Of a DNA stretch of 64,000 nucleotides, positions 50,967 to 59,300 are shown in pieces. Position numbers and translations under genes: made by a program. The DNA comes from Pegethrix bostrychoides GSE-TBD4-15B. GTDB lineage: Bacteria; Cyanobacteriota; Cyanobacteriia; Elainellales; Elainellaceae. The notes beneath the pieces were generated by a model. The model was not told the DNA's origin. It saw only the letters and a list, made by a program, of their open reading frames with translations, and made no database searches. The stretch lies in NCBI GenBank assembly GCA_019359155.1, contig JAHHHV010000066.1:111061-175060 (forward strand). Direction: 5' to 3'. Positions within the stretch are counted from its first letter, which is position 1; each line of letters begins with the position of its first letter.

Positions 50967-51261
50967 TGTGCCTCCCGCTCCTGATCTGGCACAGCACTTG
51001 CTTACAGCAAAGACATCGCCACAATGTAAGTGAGATTGCGCCTCAATGCGTTTCGCATTTAGGTTCGCACCACCAAAGCTCTATGTCTCCTAAAGAGACA
51101 GGTTCTAGTCAGTTTGTAGGACGGTGTTGTGATTTCTGTCTACCCCTTGTAAATCAGCTCACAGTACGACGAGTTAAGTGGAACGAGTTAAGTGATTCCG
51201 ATCTCGACAATTCTGTTCTTCATCAGGGTCTGGCTCATAGGAGTCAGACCCGTTGAGTTTT
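50967..51261 (+). ncRNA. candidate structured RNA (five hairpins, terminator-like end)
   Basis: Within 295 bases of non-coding spacer five successive stems can form: TGTGCC/GGCACA (50967-50993), CTTACA/TGTAAG (51001-51030), a long one with TGCG-CCT-AATGCG pairing with CGCATT-AGG-CGCA around a TTT loop (51037-51069), TGTCTC/GAGACA (51084-51100), and an 11-pair stem GGGTCTGGCTC/GAGTCAGACCC with a four-base loop (51226-51251) followed by GTTGAGTTTT. The last looks like a rho-independent terminator. A direct repeat CGAGTTAAGTG lies at 51170-51180 and 51184-51194. A short ORF here has no protein-like composition. It could be an independent small RNA or the 3' UTR of the peptidoglycan-binding gene. 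I cannot match it to tmRNA, RNase P or SRP RNA; 6S RNA was not tested. Confidence 0.5.
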
Positions 51262-51287
51262 AAAGCTGGGGGTTTAAGCTGGCTTGA

Positions 51288-52493
51288 CTAGCCCTGCTCT
51301 ACCAAAGCCGGCTGAAAGCGAATATTCGCTTGCTGGAAGCGCTGAAGCACCTGCTGGAGACGGTCACAGTCGGCAATCAAGCTGATCCGCACGTAGCCTT
51401 CGCCGCCCGCACCAAAGGCGTTGCCCGGAGTCAGCACCACACCGGTCTGTTGCAGCACCGCCAGCGCAAAGTCAGTCGAGCCAATTCCCGCAGGGCAGGG
51501 CAGCCACAGGTACATAGTGGCTTTGGTTTGCGGAATATTCCAGCCTAGCTCAGCCAAGCCTTGAATCAAAAAATCGCGGCGGCTGCGATAGCGAGCCTGC
51601 ACCTCATGCAGATAGACATCTGGCAGATTCAGAGCGGTTTCGGCAGCCGTTTGCAGCGCTGCAAAGATCCCGTAGTCGAGGTTGGTTTTGAGTGTCCGCA
51701 GCCCCTGAATAATATGGCGGTTGCCGACGACAAACCCCACCCGCCAGCCTGCCATGTTGTAGGTTTTGGAGAGCGTGTGAAACTCGACGCTAATCTCTTT
51801 GGCTCCCGGAATTTCGAGCAGGCTAGTAGGCTGATAGCCGTCAAACGCCAGCTCCGCGTAGCAGAGGTCATGAACCAACATAATTTCATGCTTGCGGGCA
51901 AAGGCGACCACATCTTCAAAAAACTCGCGCGGTGCGGTGGCCGCAGTCGGGTTGCTGGGATAGTTGAAGTAGAGAATTTTGGCCTGCTGAGCCACCGCAT
52001 CAGGAATGCTGCCCAGATCGATCACCCAGTCGTCTTCGGGGCGCAGAATAATCTGGTGGATCTTGCCGCCAGCAATCAGCGGCCCGCGAAAATGCGCTGG
52101 ATAGGCTGGGCTGGGCACCAGCACCAAATCGCCTGGATTGATGTAGGCAATCGCCAGATGAGTCAGCCCTTCTTTGGAGCCCAGCAGCGGCAGCGCCTCG
52201 CCGTCCGGGTCAAGTTCCACCCCATAGCGGCGCGCGTACCAGTCAGTGATCGCCTGACGAAAGCTGGCCGTGCCTTCAAACGGCGGGTAGCCATGGTTGG
52301 CAGCATCCTGCATGGCCGTGATCGCCGCCTCGACCACAGGCTGCGGCGTTGGCCCATCTGGATTGCCCATGCCCAGATCGATCAAATCTAGACCCTGCTC
52401 GCGGGCGCTGACCTTTAGCTCATCGAGCCGCGCAAACACGTAAGGCGGCAGGCTGCTGAGGCGGTCGGCAGTCGTAATCCAGGGTAGGTTCAT
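51288..52493 (-). CDS. class I/II aminotransferase (AlaC/DapL-like)
   Basis: PLP-dependent fold-type I aminotransferase of 401 residues (start MNLPWITTADRLSSLPPYVF at 52493). Landmarks are LIDLGMGNPDGPTPQPVVEA, YPPFEGTASFRQAITDWYAR, LGSKEGLTHLAIAYINPGD, NYPSNPTAATAPREFFEDVV, and the PLP lysine in EFHTLSKTYNMAGWRVGF. The N-terminal sequence is closer to the AlaC/LL-diaminopimelate aminotransferase group than to classical AspC. It could serve alanine, aspartate or diaminopimelate synthesis; the exact substrate is not resolvable here. It is the convergent neighbour of the structured spacer and ends 26 bases from it. Confidence 0.9.
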   Translation of the reverse strand: MNLPWITTADRLSSLPPYVFARLDELKVSAREQGLDLIDLGMGNPDGPTPQPVVEAAITAMQDAANHGYPPFEGTASFRQAITDWYARRYGVELDPDGEALPLLGSKEGLTHLAIAYINPGDLVLVPSPAYPAHFRGPLIAGGKIHQIILRPEDDWVIDLGSIPDAVAQQAKILYFNYPSNPTAATAPREFFEDVVAFARKHEIMLVHDLCYAELAFDGYQPTSLLEIPGAKEISVEFHTLSKTYNMAGWRVGFVVGNRHIIQGLRTLKTNLDYGIFAALQTAAETALNLPDVYLHEVQARYRSRRDFLIQGLAELGWNIPQTKATMYLWLPCPAGIGSTDFALAVLQQTGVVLTPGNAFGAGGEGYVRISLIADCDRLQQVLQRFQQANIRFQPALVEQG

Positions 52494-52544
52494 GCGTCGT
52501 AGCTCTGAGAAACAATGAGTCAATGCAGGAGGCAAGCTGGAGGA

Positions 52545-53693
52545 TTAGCTGGGTAGTGCAGCTAACTCTTCACGACTGCTAAATTCGGCGGGAGCCGTGG
52601 TGGAAACCATCGCGGCCATCAGCTGGGCGGGAGTAATCGCGAACGGCAGATGGTGAATGTCAGAGCCGGGACGACAGGCGATTTCAGCGGCTCGATGTAG
52701 ATCGGCCAGCGTCACCGCCATCAAGCCCAATGACTCTAAGCTCTGAGGCAGACCAATTTCGCCATAGAACTTCAGTAGCTGCTGCCGGGAGCTAGCCGCC
52801 AGCAGGTTGCCCTGCATTTCTTCTAGGCGCAACTGTACCAGAATGCCGTAGGCCACCTTTTCGCCATGCAGCGTGCCGTGGCTTTGCAGCAGATGCGTCA
52901 GACCATTATGCACCGCATGAGCTGCGACCGTGCGGCACTGCGCCCCGCCCAAGCCACCTACCACGCCTGCGAGCAGAATGCTGGCATCGACTACCTCACG
53001 CCAGGTTTGACCGCCCGGCGCTTGCAGCGCCGCTAGCGACTTTTGAAAGAGCAGATCGCGCAGCACTCGCGCCTGCTGCACCGCCGCAATAATCAAGCTT
53101 TGCTCAGAGCTACCGCTGCTGACTGAGGCTTCATACCATTTGGCCAGCGCGTCGCCAATCCCGGCAATCAGGGTGCGCGGCGGCGCGGTCTGCACCAAGT
53201 CGTAGTCAAGAATCAGCAGATCGGGGCAGGTATCCAGCGCCACGTCATACTGAAACGCGCCTTGCTCTGAGTAGACATTGGAGAGGGCTGTCCAGGCGGC
53301 GCAGGTGGCAGCAGAGCTGGGAATTGTGACGATGGGAAGCTGCCGCTGATAGGCCACGAGCTTAGCGGTATCTAGGGCTTTGCCGCCGCCGATGCCGATC
53401 ACCAAGTCAGCCTGATGCTGCTCTGCCTGCTGATTCAAAGCTGCCAGACTGACCTCACTGCAATCTGAGCCGTAGCGCGCATAGCTTAAGTTGGGTAGCG
53501 TTTCATCTAGCGCAGCGCGAGCGGCTACTAGCTGATTGCCGCCAATCGCGAGTGGCCGCGAACCGAGCCGCTTGATCCTCTGAGCGGCCCGCGCCAAAAT
53601 GCCAGCTCCCCGGATGACGCGGGCGGGCGCGATTGCGAGCTGCATCGCCGCGAGTCCCGAAGTTTCAACAGAGTCCACAGTTAAATTCGCCAT
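52545..53693 (-). CDS. iron-containing alcohol dehydrogenase family (GldA-like)
   Basis: Metal-dependent group III dehydrogenase of 382 residues (start MANLTVDSVETSGL at 53693), similar to glycerol dehydrogenase. The NAD-binding motif is ADLVIGIGGGKALDTAKLVA, followed by LPIVTIPSSAATCAAWTALS. Probable metal ligands lie in GIGDALAKWYEASV (Asp), AAHAVHNGLTHLL (His) and SHGTLHGEKVAYGILVQL (His). It is a soluble cytosolic enzyme. It stands 52 bases upstream of the aminotransferase on the same strand and may be cotranscribed with it. Substrate unproven. Confidence 0.88.
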   Translation of the reverse strand: MANLTVDSVETSGLAAMQLAIAPARVIRGAGILARAAQRIKRLGSRPLAIGGNQLVAARAALDETLPNLSYARYGSDCSEVSLAALNQQAEQHQADLVIGIGGGKALDTAKLVAYQRQLPIVTIPSSAATCAAWTALSNVYSEQGAFQYDVALDTCPDLLILDYDLVQTAPPRTLIAGIGDALAKWYEASVSSGSSEQSLIIAAVQQARVLRDLLFQKSLAALQAPGGQTWREVVDASILLAGVVGGLGGAQCRTVAAHAVHNGLTHLLQSHGTLHGEKVAYGILVQLRLEEMQGNLLAASSRQQLLKFYGEIGLPQSLESLGLMAVTLADLHRAAEIACRPGSDIHHLPFAITPAQLMAAMVSTTAPAEFSSREELAALPS

Positions 53694-53840
53694 ATCTCCA
53701 CTGCATATCTCCACTGATAGATGAAAGCGATGTAACGATTACTTTACTACACCGAACTCTATCCTAACTATTCTCTGGTTCAGCTTGGTTCAACGATTGG
53801 CCTCCCCCTGTTTCTGACCTAGCTATAGCCTAGCTATGGC

Positions 53841-54395
53841 CTAGCTATTCTGGGGCGCGATTTCCGAAGGGGCAACAGGCTGTTCTGCGGGCGGCAACTT
53901 CGCCAAACTGTCGGGGCGCAGCTCAATGACCATTTGGGCATCTTCGCGGTCAAACAGCGAGCGCTTGACCTGCCCCAGATAAAGCGGCTCTGAGAGTCCA
54001 GGTTCGGGATGCAGCACAGTTCTGGCTCGAATTGTTAGCTGCGATTCGCCCCGGCTCAGCCGCCCTGACGAAAACAGATCGCTAGCTGCCTGACGCAGCG
54101 TTGCCTCTAGCCGCTCGGCGGTGATGCTGGGCGCTACGGCAATCACAACCTGAGTTGCGCCAGAATCATAGACGGTTGAGTAGCGGGCGGCTCCCGGCAC
54201 GACGGCGCGGCTAAACGGCACGACGCTCAGGCCAAACAGCCCCGCCGTCAGTACTCCCAGCAAGCCCGTTGCGCCCACCAGCCGGAACCGAATCCCCCAG
54301 CCCAGCAGAAAGCTGAGCAGCGTCAGGGCAGCAAAGGCCAGCGTTGCAATCCCAGACCACTGGGTGTAAGTGAAAAAACTGGCGGGGGTGAACAT
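53841..54395 (-). CDS. ycf51: Ycf51 family protein
   Basis: Homologue of the plastid-encoded Ycf51, found in cyanobacteria and some algal plastids, function unknown. The 184-residue protein has two N-terminal membrane helices (GIATLAFAALTLLSFLLGWG and LVGATGLLGVLTAGLFGLSV) joined by the conserved IRFRLVGATG turn, followed by the family's PGAARYSTVYDSGATQVVIA and AERLEATLRQAASDLFSSGR segments, then LTIRARTVLHPEPGLSEPLY. The C-terminal tail (PPAEQPVAPSEIAPQNS) is lineage specific. It should be a thylakoid or plasma membrane protein. Confidence 0.9.
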   Translation of the reverse strand: MFTPASFFTYTQWSGIATLAFAALTLLSFLLGWGIRFRLVGATGLLGVLTAGLFGLSVVPFSRAVVPGAARYSTVYDSGATQVVIAVAPSITAERLEATLRQAASDLFSSGRLSRGESQLTIRARTVLHPEPGLSEPLYLGQVKRSLFDREDAQMVIELRPDSLAKLPPAEQPVAPSEIAPQNS

Positions 54396-54462
54396 GGATT
54401 AGCAATCAGTAAGGGCAGATTTTGATCCTAAGCTACCAGGGGCGCAAATCCATAGCTCGGCA

Positions 54463-54660
54463 TTAATTTGTTGAGATCAACTTGCTGATTTGGTCGCTGA
54501 TCGATAGCCCCAGCCCGGTGCCCTGTCCAATGGCCTGTCCAATGGGCTTAGTCGTAAAGAAAGGGTCTAAAGATTCGCGCTTGGACGGATTCTGTCATTC
54601 CATTTTCGGTATCTGAAATTCTGATCAAGGCGTAGTCTGAGGCATGATCTTGCTGAGCGT
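54463..54660 (-). pseudogene. remnant of a histidine kinase ATPase domain
   Basis: The minus strand encodes the end of a HATPase domain: ALIRISDTENGMTESVQARI (N/G1 region), FRPF, then, after a one-base frameshift (CCCTTTCTTTACG), FTTKPIGQ, QGTGLGLSISDQISKL and a stop at 54463. This is the G1-F-G2 part of a typical cyanobacterial kinase. An in-frame stop just upstream (about 54670) and the lack of an H-box show that the rest is gone. A 12-base duplication of ATTGGACAGGCC gives a doubled IGQA/IGQG in the G2 region. It lies between ycf51 and upp in a repeat-laden spacer. Confidence 0.75.
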
Positions 54661-54667
54661 TAGTCGT

Positions 54668-54715
54668 GATTTAGTCAGTGATTCAGTCAGTGATTTAGTC
54701 AGTGATTTAGTCAGT
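54668..54715. repeat. four-copy 12-bp tandem repeat
   Basis: GATTTAGTCAGT occurs four times in direct tandem (54668-54679, 54680-54691 with one C/T change, 54692-54703, 54704-54715), immediately upstream of the histidine kinase remnant. Confidence 0.9.
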
Positions 54716-54870
54716 GCAGATTGAGATGGCCTGAACCTCCTGAGGCGCTTCCTCTAATTCGCTCAGCGCCAACTCGCATTGAGCTGAACATCTTCGGAAA
54801 ATCTGCGGCCAGAAACTCAAAGAAGATCCTGCAAGGCTTGGGGAATCTGCTGTGACTGCCGCTTGCTGAC

Positions 54871-54918
54871 GATGCATGAGCGACAGGATGCCTGAGTGAC
54901 AGGATGCATGAGTGACAG
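54871..54918. repeat. three-copy 16-bp tandem repeat
   Basis: GATGCATGAGYGACAG-like units occur at 54871-54886, 54887-54902 and 54903-54918 with single substitutions. They lie 86 bases before the upp start and may influence its promoter. Confidence 0.9.
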
Positions 54919-55003
54919 AGAGCTACCAGAACCCGATTAGCCAAAGACGCGATTCCTGATATGCTGAATGCCAAGCCAATCGTCCAATCTCTCAACTCCA
55001 GCA

Positions 55004-55654
55004 ATGACTTTTCAGCTTCGCGTCTATGTTCCGCCGCATCCTTTGATTAAGCACTGGCTGGCGGTTGCCCGCGAGAAAGACACGCCTCCCGTGCTGTTTC
55101 GTAGCGCCATGACCGAGTTGGGACGCTGGCTCACCTACGAAGCTAGCCGCGAGTGGCTACCCACAATCGAAACGCAGGTGAATACGCCGCTCGCTCCTAG
55201 TGCCGCTAGCTTTATCAATCCGCAGGTGCCCACTGCAATCGTCCCGATTCTGCGGGCAGGTTTGGCCTTGATGGAGGGGGCGCAGGCACTGCTGCCGCTG
55301 GCGGCGGTCTATCACATTGGCGTGGCGCGAAATGAAGAGACGCTGGAGCCGTCGATCTATCTCAACAAGTTTCCAGCGCAGTTTGACCCAGAAACGCGGC
55401 TGCTGATCGCTGAACCAATGCTGGCAACAGGCGGCACGATTGTCGCCGTGATGGAGCAACTGACTCAGCGCGGCATTGATCCAGCTCTCGTGCGGATTAT
55501 CTCAGTCGTGACTTCGCCGCCAGCCCTGCAAAAGTTGAATCTAGCCTTTCCGGGACTGGTGATCTATGCAGCTACGATTGATGAAGGTCTAAATGAAAAA
55601 GGCTATATCATACCGGGGCTGGGGGATGCGGGCGACCGCACATTTGCAACGTGA
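55004..55654 (+). CDS. upp: uracil phosphoribosyltransferase
   Basis: Salvages uracil to UMP with PRPP in the cytosol. The protein is 216 residues from ATG 55004 (MTFQLRVYVPPHPLIKHWLA); the frame is open from 54968 but that start would add a polar 12-residue tail not seen in the family. Landmarks: PTAIVPILRAGLALMEGAQA, LLIAEPMLATGGTIVAVMEQ (the PRPP loop, where the usual Ser after GG is Thr), LVRIISVVTSPPALQKL and YIIPGLGDAGDRTFAT (uracil-binding GLGDAGDR). It complements the nucleoside transporter at 42-43.7 kb in pyrimidine salvage. Confidence 0.94.
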   Translation: MTFQLRVYVPPHPLIKHWLAVAREKDTPPVLFRSAMTELGRWLTYEASREWLPTIETQVNTPLAPSAASFINPQVPTAIVPILRAGLALMEGAQALLPLAAVYHIGVARNEETLEPSIYLNKFPAQFDPETRLLIAEPMLATGGTIVAVMEQLTQRGIDPALVRIISVVTSPPALQKLNLAFPGLVIYAATIDEGLNEKGYIIPGLGDAGDRTFAT

Positions 55655-55739
55655 CGGTTCAGCAATCTCGGTGATCAATTGACCGTTACCTTCAGATCAA
55701 CTTCACGTTAATTTCAGGAGCGTTCTAGGAGCAGAAGCA

Positions 55740-56057
55740 ATGAGTCAGCAGGGAAACTTTTTCGGCGGTTTTTTGCTGGGCGCGGTGATGGGTGGCGCGG
55801 TTGGTGGCGTGATTGGCGTGCTGGCGGCATCCCGGCTGTCGCAGGCCGAGACGACGGAGGGCAAAGCCTCAGAGACAAAGCCTGCCAAAAAGCGGCAGGT
55901 GAAGGCAGCTCCAGAGCAAAATATGGAAGTAGCGCGTCGCGGTCTAGAAGACAAAATTGCCCAGCTCAATGAGGCGATTGACGATGTGCGCCAGCAGCTC
56001 GGCACCGTTAACGGCAGTGAGCCTAACCGCGAGCAGTCTGCGCTCCCGGAGCCTTAA
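55740..56057 (+). CDS. YtxH-like small membrane-anchored protein
   Basis: A 105-residue protein with a Gly/Ala-rich N-terminal membrane helix (NFFGGFLLGAVMGGAVGGVI, GVLAAS) of the type seen in YtxH/gas-vesicle-associated families. A Lys/Glu-rich stretch (KPAKKRQVKAAPEQ) and a coiled coil follow (ARRGLEDKIAQLNEAIDDVR). A GGAG-like site lies upstream (CAGGAGCG and AGGAGCAG). A trimeric duplicated TCAAGCTGGAG word follows the stop (56060-56090). Function unknown; related proteins are common in cyanobacteria. Confidence 0.75.
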   Translation: MSQQGNFFGGFLLGAVMGGAVGGVIGVLAASRLSQAETTEGKASETKPAKKRQVKAAPEQNMEVARRGLEDKIAQLNEAIDDVRQQLGTVNGSEPNREQSALPEP

Positions 56058-56059
56058 TC

Positions 56060-56091
56060 AAGCTGGAGTCAAGCTGGAGTCAAGCTGGCCG
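56060..56091. repeat. tandem repeat after the YtxH-like gene
   Basis: Three near-identical copies of TCAAGCTGGAG (the last ends in GGC) follow each other directly after the stop codon, another short slippage-type array at a gene end. Confidence 0.8.
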
Positions 56092-56336
56092 CATGATTTC
56101 CTAGCCGAACAATTCTTCCTCTCAGCAGCTCCAGACAAATAAAGAAAAGCTAAGATAGCGTAATCTTTGATTAAGATTTTGTCTTGGCTGCTGCTGCTGT
56201 TGTTAAATAAGGTCGTCTATTATATCCATCGCGGGATCGCTCTACGGCAGAGTGGCTAGAGCATAGCTGCCTAATCGTTCAGCAAATCGCGCGTTCAGTC
56301 CTCATCCTTCAGCCATCCCTGCCTGAGCGAACCCCT

Positions 56337-57191
56337 ATGCCTGAACGAACCATGGTAGATCCGATTAACGACATTACCCGTCAGGCTCGTCAAGGCAGCG
56401 TTGCGGCAATCATCCAAGTGCTAAACGACAAGCTGGCCAATGCTGGGGTCAGAACCAGAGCGATGTTTGACCAAGGCATTTTGCAGATTCTCTGCGAGGC
56501 TGCCAAGCCAGAGCAGCTCGAACAGACGGTCTTGGTACCAGAAGTGCGGCAAATTTTGGAGTCGCTTCAGCCGCGCAGCGTGCGTCGGGTAAATATCAAT
56601 AGCCGCATCGTCCGCGAACAGCAGTTGCTCTGGCTTGAAGAGATTAACCGTGACCCTGATAACCAGCTGCTGTGGTCAGAAGAAATTACGCTGGCTAAAC
56701 CGTCCCTCATCCAGAGGTTCGCCCAAGAGCGTCAGGCCATCAAGCCCAGCAGCAACCTGATTTCTCCAGCCTCCCCCCGCATCCGCCGCGAGAAAAAGCT
56801 GTTCTGGCGGGGGCTAGTCGGCGGTGCTAGCCTCAGTCTATTTTTGCTGCTGCTGGGCGGTGCGCTCTATCACTGGCTGAAGCCAGCCAGCCAATCTGCC
56901 AATCAATCTACTAGTCAACCAGCTAGCCCTCTCGCGTCAGCCAGTCCTGCTGCGGTCAAAGCCGATCCCTTTGCCGAAGCCGTGCGGCTCGCCGAGCAGA
57001 CCGTGGGGGCAGGCCAATCTGCCCAAACCACCTCAGAATGGCTGAATGTGGCTAGTCGCTGGCAGCGTGCTTCCGACCTGATGGGGCAGATTCCCGCCAC
57101 CGACCCACGCTATCCCACGGCTCAAGATCGGGTGCAGCGCTATCGCCAGAACAGCGAGGAGGCGCAGCGAAAAGCGCAGGCGCAGCAGTAG
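56337..57191 (+). CDS. hypothetical single-span membrane protein
   Basis: A 284-residue protein with a cytosolic helical N-terminal region (ITRQARQGSVAAIIQVLNDK, LANAGVRTRAMFDQGILQIL), a basic juxtamembrane stretch (SPRIRREKKLFWRG), one membrane span (LVGGASLSLFLLLLGGALYHWL, in overlapping parts) near residue 165-185, a Ser/Ala/Gln-rich linker, and an outer or luminal TPR-like helical end (FAEAVRLAEQTVGAGQSAQT, SEWLNVASRWQRASDLMGQI). This layout is typical of a cyanobacterial conserved family of unknown role. ATG 56352 (MVDPIND) is an alternative start. Confidence 0.75.
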   Translation: MPERTMVDPINDITRQARQGSVAAIIQVLNDKLANAGVRTRAMFDQGILQILCEAAKPEQLEQTVLVPEVRQILESLQPRSVRRVNINSRIVREQQLLWLEEINRDPDNQLLWSEEITLAKPSLIQRFAQERQAIKPSSNLISPASPRIRREKKLFWRGLVGGASLSLFLLLLGGALYHWLKPASQSANQSTSQPASPLASASPAAVKADPFAEAVRLAEQTVGAGQSAQTTSEWLNVASRWQRASDLMGQIPATDPRYPTAQDRVQRYRQNSEEAQRKAQAQQ

Positions 57192-57281
57192 GCTAAACTA
57201 GGTGGCAAGTTAGGCTGGTAAATTAGAACCGCAAATAACGGCATGTTCTAGAATGGCACAGAGCATCAGCTAGAGCGAGTC

Positions 57282-57761
57282 ATGAATCTGAGAATCGGCA
57301 ACGGCTACGATATCCATCAGCTGGTGAGCGAACGCGCTCTGATTTTGGGCGGCATTCAGATTCCGCATCACCTGGGGCTGCTGGGGCACAGCGACGCAGA
57401 TGTGCTCACCCACGCCATCATGGACGCGATGCTGGGCGCGCTCAGTCTGGGAGATATTGGCCATTACTTTCCCCCTACCGATCCGCAGTGGAAAGGAGCA
57501 GATAGCCTGAAGCTGCTGGCGCAGGTCAACCAGCTGATCCAGTCTCAGGGCTGGCAGATTGGCAACCTCGACTCGGTGATTGTGGCAGAGCAACCTAAGA
57601 TTAAGCCCCACATTGCCGCGATGCGACAGCGCCTTGCCGAGACACTGCAAGTTGAGCCAGGGCAGATTGGCATCAAGGCTACCACCAACGAAAAGCTAGA
57701 TGCTGTGGGGCAAGAGGCAGGAATTGCGGTCTATGCCGTCGCCTTGTTGCAGCAGAAGTAG
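57282..57761 (+). CDS. ispF: 2-C-methyl-D-erythritol 2,4-cyclodiphosphate synthase
   Basis: Fifth enzyme of the MEP isoprenoid pathway: converts CDP-methylerythritol 2-phosphate to the cyclodiphosphate, with zinc. 159 residues, the family length. Landmarks are [20 protein letters not shown] (zinc Asp-x-His), [20 protein letters not shown] (His of the active site), [20 protein letters not shown] and the terminal [20 protein letters not shown]. It supplies precursors for carotenoids and the phytol of chlorophyll. The next gene starts 16 bases after its stop. Confidence 0.96.
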   Translation: MNLRIGNGYDIHQLVSERALILGGIQIPHHLGLLGHSDADVLTHAIMDAMLGALSLGDIGHYFPPTDPQWKGADSLKLLAQVNQLIQSQGWQIGNLDSVIVAEQPKIKPHIAAMRQRLAETLQVEPGQIGIKATTNEKLDAVGQEAGIAVYAVALLQQK

Positions 57762-57777
57762 GTGTGTCAAACTCAAC

Positions 57778-58203
57778 ATGACTGAGATGAGGTCTGGAAT
57801 CACAACAGGCGAAGTCGATCTCGATCAGCTGCTGCGGTCAATGCAGCCTCGGATGCTGGAGGGAGAGTATGTTTTTTGTAGCGTTGCACCGGAATTTAAC
57901 TGGCAGTCCCTGGCGCTGGTTGGGCTATTCTACGAGGCCGAAGGGCTGACGCTGATCCTGCGGCGCGAACAGGCAGCGCAGATTTCGGGCAGCGCGCAAC
58001 TCTCTAACGCGGCATTTCGGATGATTACACTTGCGGTGCATTCTAGCCTGGAGGCTGTGGGCTTTTTGGCAGCTGTCACGAGCCGACTGGCTAAAGCGGG
58101 AATCAGCGTCAATCCAGTTGCAGCCTACTACCACGATCATCTGTTTGTGCCGACTGACAGAGCCGCAGAGGCGATGCAGATTTTGCAGGCTTGGCCAGAT
58201 TAA
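57778..58203 (+). CDS. ACT domain-containing protein
   Basis: A 141-residue protein of the ACT_3-like type (amino-acid-binding regulatory fold). The sequence ITTGEVDLDQLLRSMQPRML leads into a first half with EYVFCSVAPEFNWQSLALVG, and a second half containing ITLAVHSSLEAVGFLAAVTS, RLAKAGISVNPVAAYYHDH, and LFVPTDRAAEAMQIL, the usual ACT strand-helix pattern. ATG 57778 is chosen because it follows ispF at 16 bases; an earlier frame opening at 57700 overlaps ispF. Likely cotranscribed with ispF; ligand unknown. Confidence 0.85.
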   Translation: MTEMRSGITTGEVDLDQLLRSMQPRMLEGEYVFCSVAPEFNWQSLALVGLFYEAEGLTLILRREQAAQISGSAQLSNAAFRMITLAVHSSLEAVGFLAAVTSRLAKAGISVNPVAAYYHDHLFVPTDRAAEAMQILQAWPD

Positions 58204-58270
58204 GCTTGGCTCTATCTTCTCGAATAGGTCAGCTATAGTGGGAGTTGTTAACAACCGTTAAGGATGGCGT

Positions 58271-58972
58271 ATGGCTGTTGACCTAGCTGAAAATCTTGCC
58301 CCGACGCACGCCCAAAATGCTCAGGATGCAGCCGCGCTCAGACGGGTGTTTGAAAGCATTACGGCAGAGAGCTGTCCCCAGTTCTACAATTTTCATATGC
58401 ACACGCTCTGCTCAGACGGTCGGCTCACGCCAGAAGCGCTAATTCAGCAGGCTGTTGAACTAGGACTTCAAGGGCTGGCCATCACCGATCACCACAGCGT
58501 CAGCGGCTATCGGCAGGCGCAGCAGTGGCTAGATGCTCAGCCCTCAGTGCCTGCACCACAGCTCTGGACGGGCACCGAAATCAGCGCGGCTCTGCTAGAA
58601 GACGAGGTGCATATCCTCGCCTATGCCTTTGACCCAGATCACGCGGCGCTTCAGCCCTACCTCCAAAGCGAGACCGCGACGGGCGATCTCTATGCCGCAG
58701 CGCAAGTGATTCAGACGATTCACCAGGCAGGTGGTCTGGCCATACTGGCGCATCCGGCTCGTTACAAGCGCTCGGTTGAGCAGCTAATTCCGGCGGCAGC
58801 TGCACTGGGCATTGACGGCATCGAAACCTACTATGCCTACGGCGGCAACCCCTCACCCTGGCGGCCTAGCCCCCAAGAAACGGAGCGGGTGGGTGCTCTG
58901 GGTCGCCAGCATGCACTGCTGGGCAGCTGCGGCACCGATACTCATGGTCTCAGCCTGCTCCAGCGGATTTGA
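58271..58972 (+). CDS. PHP domain phosphoesterase
   Basis: PHP-type metal-dependent phosphoesterase (polymerase and histidinol phosphatase fold), 233 residues. The metal-binding motifs are clear: YNFHMHTLCSDGRLTPEALI (His-x-His near residue 41), LGLQGLAITDHHSVSGYRQA (Asp-His-His), GTEISAALLEDEVHILAYAF (Glu) and ILAHPARYKRSVEQLIPAAA (His-Pro); the final LGSCGTDTHGLSLL supplies Asp and His. It may act on nucleotide or oligonucleotide phosphates; substrate unproven. It starts 67 bases after the ACT gene. Confidence 0.88.
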   Translation: MAVDLAENLAPTHAQNAQDAAALRRVFESITAESCPQFYNFHMHTLCSDGRLTPEALIQQAVELGLQGLAITDHHSVSGYRQAQQWLDAQPSVPAPQLWTGTEISAALLEDEVHILAYAFDPDHAALQPYLQSETATGDLYAAAQVIQTIHQAGGLAILAHPARYKRSVEQLIPAAAALGIDGIETYYAYGGNPSPWRPSPQETERVGALGRQHALLGSCGTDTHGLSLLQRI

Positions 58973-59300
58973 AGCTGCTTCACTAGCTGAGCATGAGCTG
59001 GTGAAGCAACTGTGACGACAGAGAGCCTGGTAAAAGACTCAGTACAGGACAGAAACTTGCAAAAGTTTAGGCTGACAGTCGAACAAGAGCGGTATAGTAT
59101 TGCGGATATAAGTTAGGACTATTTTTGAACGCAGCATCTACATAAGCTAGAAAACGTATTTAACATTGAGTGAATATGAAATACAATCGAAGGATCAGCG
59201 AATAAAAGAATCTTGCATAGAGAATGTGATATAGAGAATAAATCACCTGGGATCATCTAATCACATCATATTTTTACAGAACTGCACATGCCAGAAGACT
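58973..59300. other. 328-base AT-rich intergenic region upstream of nei
   Basis: No convincing ORF. The part from about 59080 to 59280 is distinctly AT-rich (for instance TATAAGTT, GAATATGAAATAC, AGAATAAATC) and may hold the nei promoter. The last 13 bases (ATGCCAGAAGACT, 59288-59300) are duplicated at the start of the nei gene itself (59301-59313), so a second ATG exists whose frame stops after 11 codons. Confidence 0.5.

Noticed and set aside
50966..51256. 96-codon ORF in the spacer after the peptidoglycan-binding gene
   Set aside because: The composition (Cys/His/Gln-rich, no apolar core) is not protein-like and the frame coincides with multiple RNA hairpins; an RNA is more likely.
51561..52391. 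Long open frame (276 codons) on the plus strand opposite the aminotransferase gene
   Set aside because: It is antisense to a gene with complete aminotransferase motifs; the translation has no family sequence and arises from the codon bias of the real gene.
56225..56300. Possible tRNA-like segment (GCTCTACGGCAGAGTGGCTAGAGC region)
   Set aside because: Only one arm-like hairpin can be drawn; no T-loop GTTCRA motif or acceptor stem is present.
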